Notes under the pieces: model-generated | Told to the model about the DNA's origin: nothing | The model's database searches: none | The model's input: only the letters and a program-made list of their open reading frames with translations | Source: Promethearchaeota archaeon | GTDB lineage: Archaea > Asgardarchaeota > Lokiarchaeia > Sigyniarchaeales > SOKP01 | Assembly (NCBI GenBank): GCA_030612905.1 | Contig: JAUWNA010000053.1 | Coordinates: forward strand, 1 to 9,246 | DNA: 9,246 nt | Reading direction: 5' to 3' | Program-made: the position numbers and the translations under genes | Shown here: positions 5,944 through 9,246 of the stretch, piece by piece | How the letters are laid out: every line of letters starts with the position of its first letter | Numbering within the stretch: position 1 is the stretch's first letter

Positions 5944-7473
5944 TTGAGTGAAGAGTTTTGGTGGTGGACAGACGCACAAAAAGCGATTTACCAAGATGTT
6001 AGAGCGTTTGTAGAGGATAATTTCGAAGAGGCTGAGGAATATTTCTGGAATACGAAATTTCCATGGCCATTAGTAAAGAAAGTTGCTAAAAAAGGGTATT
6101 TTGGAGTCGGAGTTCCGAAAGAGTACGGTGGTTTAGAATTGGGCGCTACCGGAAGTTGTATTGTTGCAGCACAATTAGGCAGACTTTATGCTGTAGGTCA
6201 CGTATTCACCGTAAGTATGTTGGCTGGATTGGAACAGCTATTAAGGTTTGGTACCGAAGATCAAAAACGATCTTGGCTTCCCAAAATTGCGAATGGTGAA
6301 GAATTAGGAGCTTTATGCATTACCGAACCTTTTGCGGGATCTGACGCTGCTAATGTTTTTACTTCCGCCGAAAAAGATGGAGACGAGTGGATATTAAACG
6401 GTAAAAAGCGATTTATCACCGGAGCGGGAGTTTCGGATAGATATTTTATTTACGCAAAAACAAGCGATGACCCAGCTATTCGCAAACAATATGGTCATAT
6501 AACTTCATTTATGGTTGAAAAAGGTAGGGCTGGATTTTCTTTAGAAAAAATTAACCCCTTGATTGGATTTGATAACGTCCCAAATGGATACATCGATTTT
6601 GATCACGTTAGAATTCCGGACATTAATCGTATTGGTGCAGTTGGAAACGGATGGAATGTGATGATGGCAGGTTTGAACTTTGAGCGACTAATTGGTGCTG
6701 CAGTTTTTGGTGGTCTGTTTGAAGATATAATTAATTTGTTATTTCACTTTACTAAAAGGCGAGTTCAATTTAGAAGAACAACTAATCAATTTCCAGGGAT
6801 TCAGAACGAAATTGCTGAGATTATAAAGATGTCAAAAGTATCGAGATTATATTCTTATCATTGCGCTAAATTAATAGACAACGGAGGAGAACCAATGGTA
6901 GAAGCTTCAATAGCAAAAATGATTAACACGGAAGCTGCGAGAGATATTGGGCTTAAAGCCATTCAAATATTGGGAGGGGATGGTCTCACAAAGTTTTTAC
7001 CTGCTGAAAGAATTCTACGCGAAGCTAAAATTGGAGAAATTGTTGCTGGAACAAACGAGGTCCAAAAAATGATCATTTATCGATTTTGCGCTATGCTTCC
7101 TAAATATAATAAACCCATGAGGTTGAAATGGAATGATGAAATTAATGCCCCGATTATTTCGAAAAAAGAATCTACATTCAAAGGATTAGATGTAAACGAG
7201 GAAAATGTGTTAAAAGTTATATCTCACGATTACAAAGTGAACCCAGGATTATATATGACTCCAGATGATGTACGAGAGGACATAGGAGGGGGACGCTCTG
7301 AATTGAGAAAAATTTTTGAAAGCCTAGAAAAACAACAATTAATCGTTATTCATCGTGATCGTTCGGGAAAAGTAGCGTTAGTTAAATCTACTTACGAAGG
7401 ATTACAAATGTCCTTTCCAAAAGAGTATTACCAATGGTTTCCAGCTTGGTACGATAACGCAGATAAATTTTAA
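5944..7473 (+). CDS. Acyl-CoA dehydrogenase with a C-terminal winged-helix-like domain
   Basis: An FAD-dependent enzyme family oxidising acyl-CoA thioesters to enoyl-CoA. Residues 1-385 are a complete dehydrogenase domain: helical N-domain with GVPKEYGGLELG (56-67), flavin/substrate signature CITEPFAGSDAANV (125-138), LNGKKRFITGAG (151-162), and helical C-domain with ILGGDGLTK (342-350) and AGTNEVQK (368-375). The usual catalytic Glu before GT is Ala368, but Glu247 in GLNFERL occupies the helix-G position used as base by isovaleryl- and long-chain-type enzymes, so activity is plausible. After a linker, residues about 415-490 look like a winged helix: one helix, a short MTPDDVREDIG helix, a recognition-type helix GRSELRKIFESLEKQQL and a wing VIHRDRSGKVALV. 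Length 509 against about 380-400 for the family. No electron-transfer flavoprotein gene is nearby. Confidence 0.9.
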   Translation: MSEEFWWWTDAQKAIYQDVRAFVEDNFEEAEEYFWNTKFPWPLVKKVAKKGYFGVGVPKEYGGLELGATGSCIVAAQLGRLYAVGHVFTVSMLAGLEQLLRFGTEDQKRSWLPKIANGEELGALCITEPFAGSDAANVFTSAEKDGDEWILNGKKRFITGAGVSDRYFIYAKTSDDPAIRKQYGHITSFMVEKGRAGFSLEKINPLIGFDNVPNGYIDFDHVRIPDINRIGAVGNGWNVMMAGLNFERLIGAAVFGGLFEDIINLLFHFTKRRVQFRRTTNQFPGIQNEIAEIIKMSKVSRLYSYHCAKLIDNGGEPMVEASIAKMINTEAARDIGLKAIQILGGDGLTKFLPAERILREAKIGEIVAGTNEVQKMIIYRFCAMLPKYNKPMRLKWNDEINAPIISKKESTFKGLDVNEENVLKVISHDYKVNPGLYMTPDDVREDIGGGRSELRKIFESLEKQQLIVIHRDRSGKVALVKSTYEGLQMSFPKEYYQWFPAWYDNADKF

Positions 7474-7477
7474 ATAT

Positions 7478-7500
7478 ATTACTTATTTTTCTTTTTTAAT
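7478..7500 (+). terminator. T-tract terminator after the acyl-CoA dehydrogenase gene
   Basis: A T-rich run (TTATTTTTCTTTTTT, 7483-7497) follows the stop codon directly, fitting archaeal T-tract termination. It lies between this gene and the convergent small gene. No stem-loop is visible. Confidence 0.5.
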
Positions 7501-7503
7501 TAA

Positions 7504-7854
7504 TTAATCTTCAATTTCGAAATCCTTAATTAAATCAACCTTGTTCTTGAGGTCTATAGTAATTGCTAATAGGATTGTTTCTTCGGATTCAAAAAATTCA
7601 GGGTCCAGCATTAAAAAGAAAAAAACATTTTTACTAAAATTGTATCCAATTTCCATTTCACCGCATTCTTCCGGAAGAATTTTTAAAATTTCATCGGGAG
7701 CACTCTTTTTAACTTCACTATATATTGAATTTTCGAGCTTCGATTGCTCTTTGCGAATTTCTTTTATTGCCGTAAAATCAAATTGACCCATGGATGCTCC
7801 AGCTTTATTATTTAGCTCGTTCCATTCCTTAAATAGTTGCCTTAAACTTGACAT
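7504..7854 (-). CDS. Small acidic protein of unknown function
   Basis: I do not recognise a family. The 116 residues have no signal peptide or membrane helix. The N-terminal half (1-60) is predicted helical and charged, with Glu/Lys-rich stretches such as AIKEIRKEQSKLE that could form a short coiled coil. The C-terminal half alternates hydrophobic and polar residues in a strand-like way (GYNFSKNVFFFLMLD, ETILLAITIDL) and ends very acidic (DFEIED). It starts with ATG at 7854 and is transcribed alone, convergent with the dehydrogenase gene and divergent from the DUF1028 gene. Its codon use looks like its neighbours and the frame is uninterrupted, so it is probably a real gene. It could be a small binding or adaptor protein, which is a guess. 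Confidence 0.6.
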   Translation of the reverse strand: MSSLRQLFKEWNELNNKAGASMGQFDFTAIKEIRKEQSKLENSIYSEVKKSAPDEILKILPEECGEMEIGYNFSKNVFFFLMLDPEFFESEETILLAITIDLKNKVDLIKDFEIED

Positions 7855-7858
7855 ATTA

Positions 7859-7887
7859 AGACTAAGTCTCAGATTTAAAATAAATCT
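7859..7887. promoter_or_regulatory. Two adjacent palindromes upstream of the small gene
   Basis: AGACT-A-AGTCT (7859-7869) and AGATTTA-AAA-TAAATCT (7871-7887) are perfect inverted repeats standing side by side, 5 to 33 bases upstream of the ATG of the minus-strand small gene, where its promoter and leader should lie. The 12-mer TTTAAAATAAAT overlaps the second palindrome (7874-7885) and recurs at 7898-7909. They look like possible operator sites; the function is inferred. Confidence 0.4.
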
Positions 7888-7931
7888 TTTTATTACTTTT
7901 AAAATAAATTTATTGTTAATCCATAAAGGTT

Positions 7932-7991
7932 GAGATATAGGTTATCTCCTAATCATTTATAAAATGGTAATGTATTTGTAAAATGTTTACA
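7932..7991 (+). promoter_or_regulatory. Promoter of the DUF1028 gene with TATA box and flanking palindromes
   Basis: A strong archaeal-type TATA box, TTTATAAAA, lies at 7956-7964 and would place transcription start near 7985-7990. An inverted repeat GAGATA/TATCTC (7932-7948, five-base loop) lies just upstream of it. A second, TGTAAA-ATG-TTTACA (7977-7991), covers the expected start site, where a bound repressor would block transcription. The TATA box is the more secure part; the operator reading is inference. Confidence 0.5.
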
Positions 7992-8063
7992 CAATGATAA
8001 TGTTTATTGAACTGTATTCCTAGAAAATATTTAAGAAAAATTACGAATAAATGTTCTCAAAAA

Positions 8064-9005
8064 ATGAAGAAAAATAAATTTAATTTTAAAGGGAATAATA
8101 TTGCTCATACATATTCTATCGTGGCAAGAGATCCTAAAACTGGGGAGATGGGCGTTGGCGTCCAGAGCCACTATTTCTCGGTTGGGAGCATAGTTTCTTG
8201 GGGCGAATCTGGAATTGGAGTTGTGGCCACTCAATCACTCGTAAATGCTTCATTTGGTTTACGAGGTTTAGAACTTTTAAAACAAGGTAAATCGCCAAAA
8301 GAAGCTTTAGATTTTTTAATATCGGAAGACGAAGGCAGAGATGTAAGACAAGTAGCAATATTAGACGCTCAAGGTAGAGTTGCGGCTCATACTGGTTCGA
8401 AATGCATTATTCACGCGGGTCACATTGAAGGTGATAATTTTTCAGTTCAAGCAAATATGATGCTTACCGATAAAGTCTGGTCGGCAATGGCTAAAAGTTT
8501 TGAATCAAATGTTAATTTACCCTTAGCTGAAAGAATCGTAAAAACAATGGAAGCGGCAGAGACTGTAGGAGGTGATATTAGAGGAAAGCAATCCGCAGCG
8601 ATTTTAATTGTAGGCGGTAAAGTAGCCAAAAATAAATGGGAAGATAAAATCATCGATTTGAGAGTCGAGGATCACGAGGAACCCGTACATGAACTTGAAA
8701 GGCTATTAAAACTTTATAGAGCTTATAAACACATGGATGAAGGTGATTTAGCTATAGAACAAAACGATATGGAGAAAGCACTCAAAGAATACGATTCTGC
8801 TCTAAATATGTTTCCTGATTCAAGTGAAATGAAATTTTGGACTGCTGTATCTTTGGCAAATAATCAAAAACTAAAAGAAGCGTCAATACTATTTAAAGCC
8901 ATTTTTAAGAAAGATAACAATTGGCGTTTGCTAACAGAAAGATTGCCCGAAAGCGGGCTGTTAAATCTAACTAAAAAGGAGTTAGAAGATATTTTATCTT
9001 TATAA
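8064..9005 (+). CDS. DUF1028 Ntn-hydrolase-type protein with a C-terminal TPR-like tail
   Basis: Residues about 14-235 form a complete DUF1028 domain: HTYSIVARDPKTGEMGVGVQS (15-35), GIGVVATQSLVNASFGLRG (50-68), AILDAQGRVAAHTGSKC (98-114), ANMMLTDKVWSAMA (130-143), GGDIRGKQSAAILIV (159-173) and DLRVEDHEEPVHELERLL (198-215). The family has an Ntn-hydrolase-like fold, but its substrate is not established. The tail (about 218-300) has paired helices typical of tetratricopeptide repeats, with MDEGDLAIEQNDMEKALKEY and ALNMFPDSSE. No signal peptide is seen, so it is probably cytoplasmic. ATG 8064 gives 313 residues; the frame also opens at TTG 8007, but the 19 extra residues (LNCIPRKYL...) do not look like this family. 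It ends 18 bases from the convergent acetyltransferase remnant. Confidence 0.85.
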   Translation: MKKNKFNFKGNNIAHTYSIVARDPKTGEMGVGVQSHYFSVGSIVSWGESGIGVVATQSLVNASFGLRGLELLKQGKSPKEALDFLISEDEGRDVRQVAILDAQGRVAAHTGSKCIIHAGHIEGDNFSVQANMMLTDKVWSAMAKSFESNVNLPLAERIVKTMEAAETVGGDIRGKQSAAILIVGGKVAKNKWEDKIIDLRVEDHEEPVHELERLLKLYRAYKHMDEGDLAIEQNDMEKALKEYDSALNMFPDSSEMKFWTAVSLANNQKLKEASILFKAIFKKDNNWRLLTERLPESGLLNLTKKELEDILSL

Positions 9006-9023
9006 CTAAGGGGAAAACCGCTT

Positions 9024-9246
9024 CTAAATTTGGAATTGATTGCTATAATCGTTTTTATCTATTAAAAAGAACATTGATTTTTTTTTAAGATTGGTATCTT
9101 TACGTAAAACATTGCCCATATATTTCATTCCCGACCTTTCTGCAACTTTCCAGCCTCGTGTGTTTATAGGTGAATGGAATCGATATTCTTGGCAATTAAT
9201 CTTATATTCAGGTATTTTGTGCATAGTATTTCAGAGATGTAAGTAT
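9024..9246 (-). pseudogene. C-terminal part of a GNAT acetyltransferase, frame apparently broken, cut by the window edge
   Basis: The last 66 residues (ATG 9224 to stop 9024) contain the typical end of a RimJ/RimL-like GNAT N-acetyltransferase: SPINTRGWKVAERSGMKYMG matches the acetyl-CoA-binding N..S..V.E..GM pattern, followed by VLRKD and FFLIDKNDYS. The ATG at 9224 falls inside the fold, just after an in-frame TGA (9233-9231), so it is not a true start. The upstream part of a GNAT appears in another frame (ILTSLKYYAQ, 9246-9217), and dropping one A from the A4 run at 9218-9215 would join the two as SLKYYAQIPEYK. Whether the gene is decayed or the sequence carries an indel cannot be decided here. 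The first half lies outside the window. Confidence 0.5.

Noticed and set aside
7023..7070. Dehydrogenase considered inactive because Ala replaces the usual Glu before GTNE
   Set aside because: Glu247 occupies the alternative catalytic position used by related subfamilies, so loss of activity is not supported.
8031..8653. Minus-strand ORFs inside the DUF1028 gene
   Set aside because: They mirror a well-conserved plus-strand gene, have odd composition and no family resemblance.
9125..9180. Alternative frame join for the GNAT remnant near 9170 by adding a C
   Set aside because: The frame containing YRFHSPINTRGW reads coherently through this stretch; the break nearer 9215 explains more with a simpler change.
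1..9246. tRNA, rRNA, CRISPR, insertion sequence or riboswitch
   Set aside because: No cloverleaf, spaced repeat array, transposase-like ORF, terminal inverted repeats or GC-rich structured leader was found on reading either strand.

Overview
The window looks like a piece of an archaeal chromosome, most likely from an Asgard (Lokiarchaeia-like) archaeon; that placement is inference. It is AT-rich throughout (roughly one third G+C by eye), with archaeal-style TATA boxes, T-tract ends, a secreted protein dense in N-glycosylation sequons and anchored by a C-terminal membrane helix, and several genes starting at GTG or TTG. I see no tRNA, rRNA, CRISPR array, integrase or transposase.

Layout, left to right: (1) a DUF998-family membrane protein gene (+) whose first membrane helix lies upstream of the first usable start, behind an apparent one-base frame break; (2) convergent to it, a cofactor-dependent phosphoglycerate mutase (-); (3) a repeat-rich divergent spacer, then a protein resembling the L-2-amino-thiazoline-4-carboxylate hydrolase family (+); (4) a heavily sequon-decorated, membrane-anchored exported protein (+); (5) a two-gene minus-strand operon encoding three consecutive modules of two membrane helices plus one left-handed beta-helix (LbH), the layout of the membrane terminal region of epsilon-poly-lysine synthetase-type enzymes but without adenylation or carrier domains; (6) divergent from that, an acyl-CoA dehydrogenase carrying a C-terminal winged-helix-like domain (+); (7) a small orphan acidic protein (-); (8) after a palindrome-rich divergent spacer, a DUF1028 Ntn-hydrolase-type protein with a TPR-like tail (+); (9) the C-terminal part of a GNAT acetyltransferase (-) running off the right edge, also with an apparent frame break.

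The genes do not form one pathway: most are single units in alternating orientation, and only the LbH pair is a clear operon. The points most worth a second look are the split three-module membrane LbH system, the acyl-CoA dehydrogenase/winged-helix fusion, and three places where coding signal continues past an ORF boundary in a frame that one fewer A in an A-run would restore. The last may be sequencing or assembly indels, real decay, or slippage.
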